From contig NZ_BMVY01000034.1 of NCBI RefSeq assembly GCF_014650955.1, positions 1-64,000 of the forward strand: 64,000 bases of DNA, read 5' to 3'. Origin of the DNA: Streptomyces tauricus (GTDB lineage: Bacteria; Actinomycetota; Actinomycetes; Streptomycetales; Streptomycetaceae). Position numbers and translations under genes: made by a program. The notes under the pieces are model-generated. The model had not been told where the DNA came from, searched no databases, and saw nothing but the letters and a program-made list of their open reading frames with translations. Within the stretch, counting starts at the first letter, position 1. Each line of letters starts with the position of its first letter. Positions 1-8,551 of this stretch are shown piece by piece.

Positions 1-42
1 GGTGGAGCTGACCGGTACTAATAGGCCGAGGGCTTGTCCTCA
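1..42 (+). rRNA. rrl: 23S ribosomal RNA, 3' end (partial)
   Basis: The first ~42 bases match the conserved 3' end of bacterial 23S rRNA: GGTACTAATAGGCCGAGG followed by the streptomycete ending. Only the last few dozen bases of the gene are in the window. A ~130-nt spacer separates it from 5S, in the usual 16S-23S-5S order. The exact mature 3' end is inferred. Confidence 0.85.
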
Positions 43-174
43 GTTGCTCGCGTCCACTGTGTAGTTCCCAGACAACGAACGGTTGTGCTGGCTGAACAGT
101 TCCACTAGTCAATTAAATAGTGTGCTTGTTCGCTGCCCGTTCACAGCTCTGCCTCTGGCGGAGTGTCTGAAAGG

Positions 175-293
175 GTTTCGGTGGTCATAGCGTGAGGGAA
201 ACGCCCGGTTACATTCCGAACCCGGAAGCTAAGCCTTACAGCGCCGATGGTACTGCAGGGGGGACCCTGTGGGAGAGTAGGACGCCGCCGAAC
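175..293 (+). rRNA. rrf: 5S ribosomal RNA
   Basis: About 119 nt starting GTTTCGGTGGTCATAGCG and ending ACGCCGCCGAAC. It contains the conserved loop sequence CCGAACCCGGAAGCTAAG and the closing helix between the two ends. It is the last gene of the rRNA operon and is followed directly by a strong terminator. The ends are set by pairing of the terminal helix and may be off by one or two bases. Confidence 0.93.
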
Positions 294-301
294 AATCTTT
301 G

Positions 302-350
302 AGGACCTCTGGTCCCAGCGACTCGCTGGGACCAGAGGTCCTTTTTTGTT
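302..350 (+). terminator. rRNA operon terminator
   Basis: A perfect 19-bp inverted repeat (302-320 with 324-342) around a 3-nt loop, followed by a T-rich run (342-350). This is a textbook intrinsic terminator closing the rRNA operon. Confidence 0.92.
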
Positions 351-417
351 TTCCCGAAGCGCGCCGGGTACCCGGCTGCGCGAGAATGACTTGCGGTACC
401 GATGACAGGAGTCACCC

Positions 418-2862
418 ATGTCCACCAACTCTCCCGACGAGCGACCGGAGCGCGATCAGCGACGCCGGGACAGTGGTGACCGCGGCGGCTACCGCGGAGG
501 CCCGAGCCGCGACAACGACCGCGGTGGGGCCGGCAGGCGTGACGACAACCGCGGAGGTGGCGCCCGCCCGCCGTTCCGTCGTGACGATGAGCGTGGTGCC
601 CCGCGCCGCGACAACGACCGCCCGCCCTTCCGCCGCGACGACCGTCGTGACGACAATCGCGGCGGCGGTGACCGTGGCGGCTTCCGTCGCGACGACAACC
701 GTGGCGGTAGCAGCGGTGGCGGCGACCGTGGTGGCTTCCGTCGCGACGACAACCGCAGTGGTGGCAGTCGTCCCCCCTTCCGTCGCGACGACCGGCCCAG
801 TGGGCCGAGCCGTGACGACCGTGACCGTGGTGCCCCGAGGCGTGACGGTGACCGTCCGGCGTTCCGGCGCGACGACCGTCGTGATGACAATCGCGGTGGC
901 GGTGACCGTGGCGGTTTCCGTCGCGATGACAGCCGTGGTGGCAGCGACCGCCCGGCGTTCCGTCGTGACGATGAGCGTGGTGCCCCGCGCCGCGACAACG
1001 ACCGCCCGCCCTTCCGCCGTGACGATCGCCGTGATGACAATCGCGGTGGCGGTGACCGTGGCGGCTTCCGTCGCGACGACAACCGTGGCGGTGGCGACCG
1101 CGGTGGATTCCGTGGCCGCGACGACCGCAGCGGTGGCGGTGACCGCGGCGGTTTCCGTCGTGACGATCGTCGTGACGACAACCGTGGTGGTGGCGAGCGT
1201 CCGGCTTTCCGTCGTGACGACGACCGTGGTGCCCCGCGCCGCGACAACGATCGCCCGGCCTTCCGCCGTGACGATCGTCGTGATGACAACCGGGGCGGCG
1301 GCGACCGCCCGCCCTTCCGTCGCGACGACGACCGCGGTGGATTCCGTGGGCGCGACGACCGCAGTGGTGGCGGTGACCGCGGTGGTTTCCGTCGCGATGA
1401 CAACCGTGGTGGCGGTGACCGTCCGGCCTTCCGTCGTGACGATCGCCGGGATGACCGCCGTGACGACAACCGCAGTGGCGGTGACCGTGGCGGTTTCCGT
1501 CGCGATGACAGCCGTGGTGGCAGCGACCGCCCGGCGTTCCGTCGTGACGATGACCGCGGTGCTCCGCGCCGCGACAACGACCGTCCGGCCTTCCGCCGTG
1601 ACGACCGTCGAGACGACAACCGTGGTGGCGGCGACCGCCCGCCCTTCCGTCGAGACGACAACCGTGGCGGTGGCGACCGTGGCGGCTTCAACCGCGACGA
1701 CAACCGTGGTGGCGGTGACCGCGGTGGGTTCCGTGGTCGTGACGACCGAGCCGGGCGTGACGACCGTGGCCGTGGCGGACCCCGTCGCGACGACAGCCGT
1801 GGCCGCCCCAGCGGTGGATTCCGTGGGCGCGACGACCGGGGTGGCGACCGTAATGGCGGCGGCGGTGGCCGCTTCCGCGACGAGCGGGACCGCGATCGCG
1901 AGCCGATCAAGCGGCTGCCGATCCCGGACGACGTCACCGGCGAGGAGATCGACAAGGACGTGCGGCAGGAGCTCATGAGCCTGCCGAAGGGACTCGCCGA
2001 CGACGTGTCGAGGAACCTGGTCATGGTGGCCCGGCTCATCGACGAGGACCCCGAGGGCGCGTACGGCTACTCCAGGGTCGCGCTCCGGCTCGCTTCGCGC
2101 GTCGCCGCCGTGCGGGAGGCGGCCGGCTTCGCCGCGTACGCGAACCAGAAGTACAGCGAGGCGCTCGCCGAGTTCAGGGCCGCGCGGCGCATGACCGGCA
2201 ACGTGGACCTGTGGCCCGTCATGGCGGACTGCGAGCGCGGCCTGGGGCGCCCGGAGAAGGCGCTCGACATGGCCGGGGCCCCCGAGGTGCAGAAGCTCGA
2301 CAAGGCCGGTCAGGTCGAGATGCGGCTCGTGGCGGCCGGCGCGCGGCGGGACATGGACCAGCTCGACGCGGCCATCGTCACGCTGCAGAGCCCCGAGCTG
2401 GCCTCGAACTCCGTCCAACCCTGGACCGCGCGGCTGCGTTACGCGTACGCCGACGCGCTCCTCGCGGCCGGGCGTGAGGGCGAGGCCCGTGAGTGGTTCG
2501 CCAAGGCCGTCGAGTCCGACAAGGACGGCAGCACGGACGCCTCGGACCGCCTCGCGGAACTCGACGGCGTCGAATTCGTGGACGCCCTCGTCGAGGACGG
2601 GAACGAGGCAGAGGTCGTGGTCGACGACGTGGACGTGAACGTGGACGTAGACGTGGACGTGGAAGACCAGGACCTCGACAGCGACCGCGTCATCGACGAC
2701 GGCATCGATGACGAGGGCGTTGACGAGGACGATGACGACAGTGCTCCGGAGGTCGTGGCCTCCGAGGCGGCGACGGACGAAGTCGTCGAGATCGTCGAGA
2801 TCGTCGAGGTGGACGACAGCCCGCAGACGGGCGACAAGGCCAAGGGCGACCAGACGGACTGA
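418..2862 (+). CDS. Arg/Gly/Asp-repeat protein with TPR-like domain and acidic tail
   Basis: An 814-residue protein in three parts. Residues ~1-490 are a low-complexity tract of degenerate modules rich in RRDD, NRGGG, DRGGF and RPPFRRDD, resembling RGG boxes and strongly basic in patches. Residues ~500-720 form an ordered, helical, TPR-like region (repeated A-rich helices such as EALAEFRAARRM and GEAREWFAKAVE). The last ~100 residues are very acidic (DVDVNVDVDVDVED and similar). The ATG has AGGAG (409-413) upstream. The gene lies just downstream of the rRNA operon and ends at its own hairpin. RGG-like tracts commonly bind RNA; a role in RNA or ribosome metabolism is inference only. Codon use is normal and the other long reading frames here are by-products of the repeats. 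Confidence 0.85.
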   Translation: MSTNSPDERPERDQRRRDSGDRGGYRGGPSRDNDRGGAGRRDDNRGGGARPPFRRDDERGAPRRDNDRPPFRRDDRRDDNRGGGDRGGFRRDDNRGGSSGGGDRGGFRRDDNRSGGSRPPFRRDDRPSGPSRDDRDRGAPRRDGDRPAFRRDDRRDDNRGGGDRGGFRRDDSRGGSDRPAFRRDDERGAPRRDNDRPPFRRDDRRDDNRGGGDRGGFRRDDNRGGGDRGGFRGRDDRSGGGDRGGFRRDDRRDDNRGGGERPAFRRDDDRGAPRRDNDRPAFRRDDRRDDNRGGGDRPPFRRDDDRGGFRGRDDRSGGGDRGGFRRDDNRGGGDRPAFRRDDRRDDRRDDNRSGGDRGGFRRDDSRGGSDRPAFRRDDDRGAPRRDNDRPAFRRDDRRDDNRGGGDRPPFRRDDNRGGGDRGGFNRDDNRGGGDRGGFRGRDDRAGRDDRGRGGPRRDDSRGRPSGGFRGRDDRGGDRNGGGGGRFRDERDRDREPIKRLPIPDDVTGEEIDKDVRQELMSLPKGLADDVSRNLVMVARLIDEDPEGAYGYSRVALRLASRVAAVREAAGFAAYANQKYSEALAEFRAARRMTGNVDLWPVMADCERGLGRPEKALDMAGAPEVQKLDKAGQVEMRLVAAGARRDMDQLDAAIVTLQSPELASNSVQPWTARLRYAYADALLAAGREGEAREWFAKAVESDKDGSTDASDRLAELDGVEFVDALVEDGNEAEVVVDDVDVNVDVDVDVEDQDLDSDRVIDDGIDDEGVDEDDDDSAPEVVASEAATDEVVEIVEIVEVDDSPQTGDKAKGDQTD
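460..1900 (+). repeat. Degenerate in-frame tandem repeat coding for the RGG/RDD tract
   Basis: About 1.4 kb of degenerate direct repeats, modules of roughly 30-60 bp built from GGCGGTGACCG, TTCCGTCG, CGACGACAACCG and variants. The periodicity keeps several other frames open for hundreds of codons on both strands. Unit edges are fuzzy because modules are shuffled rather than strictly periodic. Confidence 0.8.
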
Positions 2863-2882
2863 GGTCGGCACGTAGGAACGCG

Positions 2883-2914
2883 CGGGCGGGATTCCCTGAG
2901 GGGAGTCCCGCCCG
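2883..2914 (+). terminator. Intrinsic terminator-like hairpin
   Basis: A 14-bp inverted repeat (2883-2896 with 2901-2914, one G-U pair) with loop TGAG. It sits between the converging ends of the RGG-repeat gene and the DUF1015 gene and could serve both. There is no long T-run, as is common in Streptomyces. Confidence 0.7.
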
Positions 2915-2943
2915 TTCGTGTTTCCGAGGGGCGTGGGGCCGTG

Positions 2944-4227
2944 TCAGAGCAGTGCGCGCAGTACCAGGCCCGACGCCGGCTTCGGGCCGAAGGACGTCGA
3001 CTTGCGGGGCATTGTGACGCCCTGGCTCGCAAGGTCGCGTACGACCTCCTCGCGGACCGGGTGCATCAGGACGGCCGTGCCGCCGTCGCGCTCCGCCTTG
3101 GCGACCGTGGCGGCCGTGTCGTGGATGTACGCGATGTGCTCGGGGACGTCCGGGATCTTCCAGACGTGGTCCAGGAGCGTGGCGTGCAGGACCGTCGCGT
3201 CCAGGGTGCGCCAGGCCTCCGGCGGGTCCGGCGGGATCGTACGGGCGAGGAGGTCGGGGGAGGGGCGGTCGACCAGGTGGAAGGTGCCGTCGCCCGCAAG
3301 GAGGAAGGCATTTCCCTCGGCGGTCGCTACGGAGAGGGCCGACAGGGCCGAGGAGAGGATGCCGTCGAGGTGGCGTACGCGGAAGGAGCCGTCCAGGGCC
3401 GCGAGGGCCTCGGGCACCGGGAGCTGGTGCAGGAGACGGTGGATCGCGCGGACGCGCAGCGGATGGCGCGCGGTGTCCACCAGGAGTACCAGGCCGTAGT
3501 CCCAAGGGCTGGGGGAAGGGTGCTCCCCGCGTACCCGCAGATAGGTCGCCCAGCGGTGGTGGCCGTCCGCGATGAGCGCCTGGCGGTGGGCCAGGTCCGC
3601 GCGGATCTCGGCAAGGTCGGCCGGGTCCGTGACGGCCCACAGACGGTGGCTGAAGCCGTCCTCCGTGGTGGTGGACAACAGGGGCGGGTGTTTCGCGGTG
3701 CGTTCGATGACGGCCGTCGTACCGGAGGTGCCGTCGCCCCGGTAGGTCAGCAGCAGGGGTTCGAGGTTCGCGGAGGTGGCCCGCATGAGGGCCGCGCGGT
3801 CCGCGACGACGTGCGGCATGACGTCCTCGTGCGGCAGCACCACGCCCTCCGACGGCTCCGACAGGCGCAGGGCGCCGATGACGCCCCGTTGGAACATGCC
3901 TTCGTCGTCATGCTGCTCGTAGACGTACAGGCCCGGCTGGGCGTCGGTTCTCAGGACGCCCTCGGACACCCAGCGGTGCAGGGTGTCGGCGGCCTGTTCG
4001 TTGCGGATGCCGGGCGTAGGGGCCTGCGGCAGGATCAGGCGGACGATGTTGTGCGGGTCCGCCGACTCCAGATGCTGCAGGCCGTCGGGCCGTACGACCA
4101 CGTCGTACGGCGGTGATGTGACGGCGGACAGGCTGCCGACCCGGTCGGGGTCGTAGCGCAGGCCCCGGAACGGGGTGAGATCAAGGCCCATGCGTGCCGG
4201 TACGTCCGCGGTACCTGCCGTGTTCAT
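2944..4227 (-). CDS. DUF1015 family protein
   Basis: A 427-residue protein with the marks of DUF1015: an N-terminal PFRGLRYDP and SPPYDVV block, HEDVMPHV near residue 130 and the hallmark ADGHHRWATY near residue 222. Family length is ~400-430 residues, so it is complete. Biochemical function is not established; some members sit near serine-metabolism genes, which is not the case here. A -10-like TACGAT ends 6 nt before the ATG, so the message may be leaderless. It is divergent from the HAD gene and converges on the RGG-repeat gene. Confidence 0.88.
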   Translation of the reverse strand: MNTAGTADVPARMGLDLTPFRGLRYDPDRVGSLSAVTSPPYDVVVRPDGLQHLESADPHNIVRLILPQAPTPGIRNEQAADTLHRWVSEGVLRTDAQPGLYVYEQHDDEGMFQRGVIGALRLSEPSEGVVLPHEDVMPHVVADRAALMRATSANLEPLLLTYRGDGTSGTTAVIERTAKHPPLLSTTTEDGFSHRLWAVTDPADLAEIRADLAHRQALIADGHHRWATYLRVRGEHPSPSPWDYGLVLLVDTARHPLRVRAIHRLLHQLPVPEALAALDGSFRVRHLDGILSSALSALSVATAEGNAFLLAGDGTFHLVDRPSPDLLARTIPPDPPEAWRTLDATVLHATLLDHVWKIPDVPEHIAYIHDTAATVAKAERDGGTAVLMHPVREEVVRDLASQGVTMPRKSTSFGPKPASGLVLRALL

Positions 4228-4233
4228 TGATGC

Positions 4234-4239
4234 ATCGTA
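4234..4239 (-). promoter_or_regulatory. -10-like hexamer for a leaderless DUF1015 transcript
   Basis: TACGAT on the minus strand, then 6 nt, then the ATG at 4227. No Shine-Dalgarno can fit between them, so transcription probably starts at the ATG. No convincing -35 is visible. Confidence 0.4.
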
Positions 4240-4298
4240 AGTGTGTCAGTGCCATGAGCGATGATCGGGGAAAGAGACCGAACGAGGAGCGATGCGTA

Positions 4299-5327
4299 AT
4301 GAGCCAGACCGCGAGGACGCGGCCCGAGGGCAGCGAGCAGGCCCTGAGCGAGGCGTACGACACGGCGCTGCTCGACCTGGACGGCGTGGTGTACGCGGGC
4401 GGCCACGCGATCGCGCACGCGGTCGAGTCGCTGGGCACGGCCCACACGGGCGGGATGCGCCTCGCGTACGTCACGAACAACGCGCTGCGCACGCCCGACC
4501 ATGTCGCGGAGCACCTCACGGAGCTGGGTATCGCGACGGAGGCGTCGGACGTCATCACCTCCGCCCAGGCAGTGGCGCGGCTGATGAGTGAGCAACTGCC
4601 CAAGGGCGCGCGCGTGCTGGTGATCGGCGGGGAGGGACTGCGGGTCGCGCTGCGCGAGCGCGGTCTTGAGCCGGTCGAGTCGGCCGACGACGACCCGGCG
4701 GCCGTCGTGCAGGGGTTCGGCGGCCCCGACCTGCCGTGGGGGCGCTTCGCGGAGGCCTGTTACGCCATCGCGCGCGGGGTGCCGTGGTTCGCGTCCAACA
4801 CGGACCTGACGATCCCCGGCGCGCGCGGCATCGCTCCGGGCAACGGGGCGGCCGTGGAGGTCGTACGGATCGCGACGGGTGCCGAACCGCAGGTGGCGGG
4901 CAAGCCGCTGCCCCCGATGCACCGCGAGACGATCCTGCGGACCGGGGCGAAGCGGCCGCTGGTCGTCGGGGACCGGCTCGACACGGACATCGAGGGCGCG
5001 TTCAACGGCGAGGTGGACTCCTTGCTCGTACTCACCGGAGTGACCGACGGCGCGCAGCTCCTCGCCGCGCCGCCGCAGCACCGGCCGACCTATGTCGACG
5101 CCGATCTGCGGGGGATGCTGACCGGGCAGCCCGAGGTGGTCGAGGCGGGAGACGGCTTCCGGTGCGGGGGTTACACGGCCACGGCCGGCGGCGAGAGGCT
5201 GGAACTGGACGGTGAGGGCGAGCCCATGGACGGGCTGAGGGCGCTGTGTGCCGCGGCCTGGACGGCGGGCGGCGACGCGGCCTGCGAGCTGGACGGAGGC
5301 AAGGCGCTGGCGCGGCTGGGCCTCTGA
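4299..5327 (+). CDS. HAD superfamily IIA hydrolase (NagD-like phosphatase)
   Basis: 342 residues. Motif I is DLDGVVYAGG near residue 22, where the first Asp is the nucleophile. Motif II is YVTNNA, and the late motif is PLVVGDRLDTDIEGA, with Asp residues for Mg2+. The C2-type cap between them identifies subclass IIA, phosphatases acting on small sugar, glycerol or nucleotide phosphates. The substrate cannot be read from sequence. The ATG at 4299 is chosen for GAGGAG at 4284-4289 (9-nt spacing); the frame is open further upstream but without a ribosome site. It is divergent from the DUF1015 gene. Confidence 0.85.
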   Translation: MSQTARTRPEGSEQALSEAYDTALLDLDGVVYAGGHAIAHAVESLGTAHTGGMRLAYVTNNALRTPDHVAEHLTELGIATEASDVITSAQAVARLMSEQLPKGARVLVIGGEGLRVALRERGLEPVESADDDPAAVVQGFGGPDLPWGRFAEACYAIARGVPWFASNTDLTIPGARGIAPGNGAAVEVVRIATGAEPQVAGKPLPPMHRETILRTGAKRPLVVGDRLDTDIEGAFNGEVDSLLVLTGVTDGAQLLAAPPQHRPTYVDADLRGMLTGQPEVVEAGDGFRCGGYTATAGGERLELDGEGEPMDGLRALCAAAWTAGGDAACELDGGKALARLGL

Positions 5328-5444
5328 GACCCGCTCACGGCCTCGCCAGGCCTCGTGGGCCGCTCATGGTCCCGCCCGGTCCGGTCGGCCGCCCTGGGCC
5401 TCACCTGGCCTGGTCACCGTGTGCGCCGATCGAAGCACTGGGCA

Positions 5445-5462
5445 AGTTAGGTTAACCTAACT
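5445..5462 (+). promoter_or_regulatory. Iron box (DmdR/IdeR-type operator)
   Basis: A perfect 18-bp palindrome, AGTTAGGTTAACCTAACT, matching the TTAGGTTAGNCTNACCTAA-type iron box bound by DmdR/IdeR repressors in actinomycetes. It ends 3 nt before the GTG of the siderophore permease and contains TAACCT (5453-5458), which ends 7 nt before the start. Operator, -10 and start codon are thus compacted. Iron-loaded repressor would block the promoter; the importer should be on under iron starvation. Confidence 0.85.
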
Positions 5463-5465
5463 GCC

Positions 5466-6509
5466 GTGTTGGTCGACAGTCCCACCGAACCGAGCGCGGA
5501 GACCGCCCCCGCGCCCCCCAGGCGACGGGCGGTCCGAGCCGCCGGGCTCGTCCTGTCCCTCGCCGTGCTGGTGCTCGTCGCCCTGGCGAGCATCGCCGTC
5601 GGCGCGAAAGAGCTGTCCCTGGAACAGGTCTGGCACGGCCTGTTCCAGGACTCCGGTACGTACGGCGACGTCGTGGTGGGGGAGCGGCTGTCGCGTACGG
5701 TCCTCGGGCTGCTCGTCGGTGCCGCGCTCGGCCTCGCCGGGGCCGTGCTCCAGGCGCTCACCCGCAACCCGCTCGCCGACCCCGGGCTGCTCGGCATCAA
5801 CGCGGGCGCGTCCGCCGCGGTCGTCACGGCGATCACCTTCTTCGGCGTCACCTCGCTGAACGGCTATGTGTGGTTCGCCTTCGCGGGCGCCGCCGTGGTC
5901 GGAGTGCTCGTGTTCCTCCTCGGCGGCAGCCGGGGCGCGACGCCGGTGCGGCTCGCCCTCGCCGGTACCGCGATCAGCGCCGCGCTCTACGGCTATCTGC
6001 AGGCCGTGATGATCACGGACGAGGCGGCGCTCGGCACGATGCGCTTCTGGACGGTCGGTTCGCTGGCCTCGGCGACCAGCGACATCATCTGGCAGGTGCT
6101 GCCGTTCCTCGTGGCCGGTACGGTCCTGGCGCTGGCCCTCGCCCGGCCGCTGAACGCCATGGCCATGGGCGACGACACGGCGCGTGCGCTGGGCGCGCAT
6201 CTGAACCGCACCCGCGCGCTCTCCATGGCCGCCGCCACCGTGCTGTGCGGGGCCGCGACCGCCGCCTGCGGGCCGATCGTCTTCGTGGGGCTGATGGTCC
6301 CGCACGTCGTGCGGTCCTTCACCGGGCCCGACCTGCGCTGGATCCTGCCGTACGCCACCGTGCTGTCCCCGGTGCTGCTGCTCGGCGCCGACGTCGTCGG
6401 CCGCATGGTGGCGCGGCCCGCGGAACTCCAGGTCGGTATCGTCACCGCGATCCTCGGCGGCCCGGTCTTCATCTTTCTCGTACGACGGCGGAGGACGGCA
6501 CAGCTGTGA
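5466..6509 (+). CDS. Iron-siderophore ABC transporter permease (FecCD family)
   Basis: 347-residue polytopic membrane protein of the FecCD/BtuC family. Hallmarks are LGLAGAVLQALTRNPLADPG near residue 85, GTAISAALYGY, the MGDDTARALGAHLNRTR coupling segment near residue 230 that contacts the ATPase, and VFVGLMVPHVVR near residue 275. It forms half of the channel for ferric-siderophore import. The GTG at 5466 lies 3 nt from the iron box, so the mRNA is probably leaderless and derepressed by low iron. It overlaps the second permease by 4 nt (GTGA). Confidence 0.93.
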   Translation: MLVDSPTEPSAETAPAPPRRRAVRAAGLVLSLAVLVLVALASIAVGAKELSLEQVWHGLFQDSGTYGDVVVGERLSRTVLGLLVGAALGLAGAVLQALTRNPLADPGLLGINAGASAAVVTAITFFGVTSLNGYVWFAFAGAAVVGVLVFLLGGSRGATPVRLALAGTAISAALYGYLQAVMITDEAALGTMRFWTVGSLASATSDIIWQVLPFLVAGTVLALALARPLNAMAMGDDTARALGAHLNRTRALSMAAATVLCGAATAACGPIVFVGLMVPHVVRSFTGPDLRWILPYATVLSPVLLLGADVVGRMVARPAELQVGIVTAILGGPVFIFLVRRRRTAQL

Positions 6510-7669
6510 AGGTCCCACGCACCCAGGCCGAGCCCGCTCAGGCGGCTCCTACTCCAGCGGCTCCCACCTCAGCGGCTTCCGCCTCAGCGGCTCCCACTCC
6601 GGGGACTGCCGCCCCGGCAGCTCCCGCCCGGGCCTTTCGCGGACGCACGGTCCGTGCCGTCGGCGGGCTGTCGGTCCGTGTCGACGTCCGCGCGTTCACG
6701 GTCGTCGTCCTGCTGCTGGTGGCCGCGCTCGCCGCGAGTGTCGTCCTCATCGGCACCGGCGACTTCCCGATCTCCGCCGGCGATGTCCTCAAGACGCTGT
6801 TCGGCACGGGGAGCGCGAGCCAGGAGTTCATCGTCGAGCAACTGCGGCTGCCGCGGGTCCTGGTGGGGCTCCTGGTCGGCGCCGCACTCGGAGTCGGCGG
6901 CGCCCTCTTCCAGACCATCTCCCGCAATCCGCTGGGCAGTCCGGACGTACTCGGCCTCGGACAGGGCTCGACGGCCGGCGCGCTCGTGATGATCGTGCTG
7001 TTCTCCGGAAGCCCCGAACAGGTCACCGTCGGAGCGCTGGTCGGCGGGCTGGTGACCGGGCTCGCCATCTATCTGCTCGCCTGGAAGCGGGGCGTGCACG
7101 GATACCGGCTGGTCCTGGTCGGTATCGGTGTCTCCGCGATCGTCACCGCCGTCAACGGCTATCTGATCACCAAGGCCGACCTGGTCGACGCGACCCGCGC
7201 GATCGTCTGGATGACCGGTTCCCTCAACGGCCGTGACTGGGAGCAGGTCTGGCCCCTGCTCTGGCTGTGCGCCGTACTCGTACCGCTGGTCCTCGGCAAC
7301 GCGCGCGCCCTGCGGATGCTGGAGATGGGCGACGACGTGGCGTACGCGCTCGGCGTGCGCGTGGAGCGGACGCGACTGCTGCTCATGGTGGCCGCCGTAC
7401 TGCTCACCGCGTCGGCGACCGCCGCCGCGGGCCCGGTCGGTTTCGTCGCGCTCACCGCGCCACAGCTCGCACGGCGCCTGACGCGCTCGCCGGGACCCAA
7501 TCTGGTGCCGTCGATGTGCATGGGCGCCACCCTCCTGGTCGTCGCGGACTGGGCCTCGCAGAAGGTCTTCGGTGCCGACCAGGTGCCCGTCGGCGTGGTC
7601 ACCGGAGTCCTCGGCGGCGTCTACCTGCTGTGGCTCCTGGTCACCGAGCGCAAGGCGGGCCGGATATGA
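6506..7669 (+). CDS. Iron-siderophore ABC transporter permease (FecCD family), second subunit
   Basis: 387 residues. The first ~45 are an Ala/Pro/Ser-rich extension coded by an 18-bp repeat (around 6545-6600). The FecCD core follows: VGLLVGAALGVGGALFQTIS near residue 130, the MGDDVAYALGVRVERTR coupling loop, and PVGFVALTAPQLARRL. It probably pairs with the upstream permease as a heterodimer. The GTG overlaps the previous stop (GTGA) and the end overlaps an ATGA, showing translational coupling along the operon. The repeat-coded cytosolic N-terminus is unusual and probably disordered. Confidence 0.92.
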   Translation: MKVPRTQAEPAQAAPTPAAPTSAASASAAPTPGTAAPAAPARAFRGRTVRAVGGLSVRVDVRAFTVVVLLLVAALAASVVLIGTGDFPISAGDVLKTLFGTGSASQEFIVEQLRLPRVLVGLLVGAALGVGGALFQTISRNPLGSPDVLGLGQGSTAGALVMIVLFSGSPEQVTVGALVGGLVTGLAIYLLAWKRGVHGYRLVLVGIGVSAIVTAVNGYLITKADLVDATRAIVWMTGSLNGRDWEQVWPLLWLCAVLVPLVLGNARALRMLEMGDDVAYALGVRVERTRLLLMVAAVLLTASATAAAGPVGFVALTAPQLARRLTRSPGPNLVPSMCMGATLLVVADWASQKVFGADQVPVGVVTGVLGGVYLLWLLVTERKAGRI

Positions 7670-7719
7670 ACCCCGACCCCGGCACGACCCGTACGAGGCC
7701 GAACCACCCGAGGAGCACT

Positions 7720-8529
7720 GTGAACCGCCTGTCTGCCGAGGACGTCACCCTCGCCTATGACCAGCGCGTCATCGCCGAGCGGTTGTCGGTCGGGATACCG
7801 GACAACTCGTTCACGGTGATCGTCGGCCCCAACGCCTGCGGCAAGTCCACCCTGCTGCGCGCGCTGTCCCGTATGCTGAAGCCCCGCCAGGGCCGGGTCC
7901 TCCTCGACGGCCAGGCCATCCAGTCGCTGCCCGCCAAGAAGGTGGCGAGGACGCTCGGACTGCTCCCGCAGTCGTCGATCGCGCCCGACGGGATCACCGT
8001 CGGCGACCTCGTGGGGCGCGGTCGCTACCCGCACCAGGGGCTGCTGCGCCAGTGGTCGACCGACGACGAGCGGATCGTCCGCGAGTCCATGGCCTCGACC
8101 GGGGTCGCCGAACTCGCCGACCGGTACGTCGACGAGCTCTCCGGAGGCCAGCGCCAGCGCGTGTGGATCGCCATGGCGCTCGCCCAGCAGACCCCGCTGC
8201 TGCTGCTCGACGAGCCGACCACCTTCCTCGACATCCAGCACCAGATCGACGTACTCGACCTCTGTGCCGAACTGCACGAGGAGCAGGGGCGCACGCTGGT
8301 CGCCGTACTGCACGACCTCAACCACGCCGCCCGCTACGCCACCCATCTGATCGCCCTGCGCGACGGCGCGGTGATCGCGGAGGGCGCCCCGGCGGACATC
8401 GTCACGGCCGAACTGGTCGAGGAGGTCTTCGGGCTGCGCTGCCAGGTCATCGACGACCCGGAGACGGGCACGCCGCTGGTGGTGCCGGCGGCGCGGAAGG
8501 CCCGTACGAACGTCGAAGCAGCTTTCTGA
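7720..8529 (+). CDS. Iron-siderophore ABC transporter ATP-binding protein
   Basis: 269-residue FepC-type ATPase. Walker A is GPNACGKST near residue 38, the Q-loop is LLPQSS, the signature is LSGGQRQR near residue 143, Walker B is LLLLDEPTTFLD and the switch His is in VLHDLNHA. It energises the two upstream permeases; no binding lipoprotein is encoded in the cluster, so that subunit must come from elsewhere. GTG 7720 is preferred because GAGGAG (7710-7715) precedes it and the conserved domain starts at once. An ATG at 7666 overlapping the permease stop would add 18 unconserved residues. Confidence 0.92.
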   Translation: MNRLSAEDVTLAYDQRVIAERLSVGIPDNSFTVIVGPNACGKSTLLRALSRMLKPRQGRVLLDGQAIQSLPAKKVARTLGLLPQSSIAPDGITVGDLVGRGRYPHQGLLRQWSTDDERIVRESMASTGVAELADRYVDELSGGQRQRVWIAMALAQQTPLLLLDEPTTFLDIQHQIDVLDLCAELHEEQGRTLVAVLHDLNHAARYATHLIALRDGAVIAEGAPADIVTAELVEEVFGLRCQVIDDPETGTPLVVPAARKARTNVEAAF

Positions 8530-8551
8530 CGAACGTCAAAGCAGCTTTCTG
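8506..8551. repeat. 23-bp tandem duplication at convergent stop codons
   Basis: Two adjacent 23-bp copies (8506-8528 and 8529-8551) differ at one base. The first carries the end and stop of the ABC ATPase. The second carries the stop of the facing SCP2-like gene (TCA at 8536-8538). The single mismatch (TCG in copy 1, TCA in copy 2) creates that minus-strand stop. Confidence 0.9.

Noticed and set aside
299..2871. Several 500-800-codon open frames overlapping the RGG-repeat gene on both strands
   Set aside because: They are Val/Thr/Ala- or Arg/Ser-monotonous translations of the same repeats in wrong frames, without ribosome sites or recognisable domains. The frame at 418 alone has an ordered TPR-like region.
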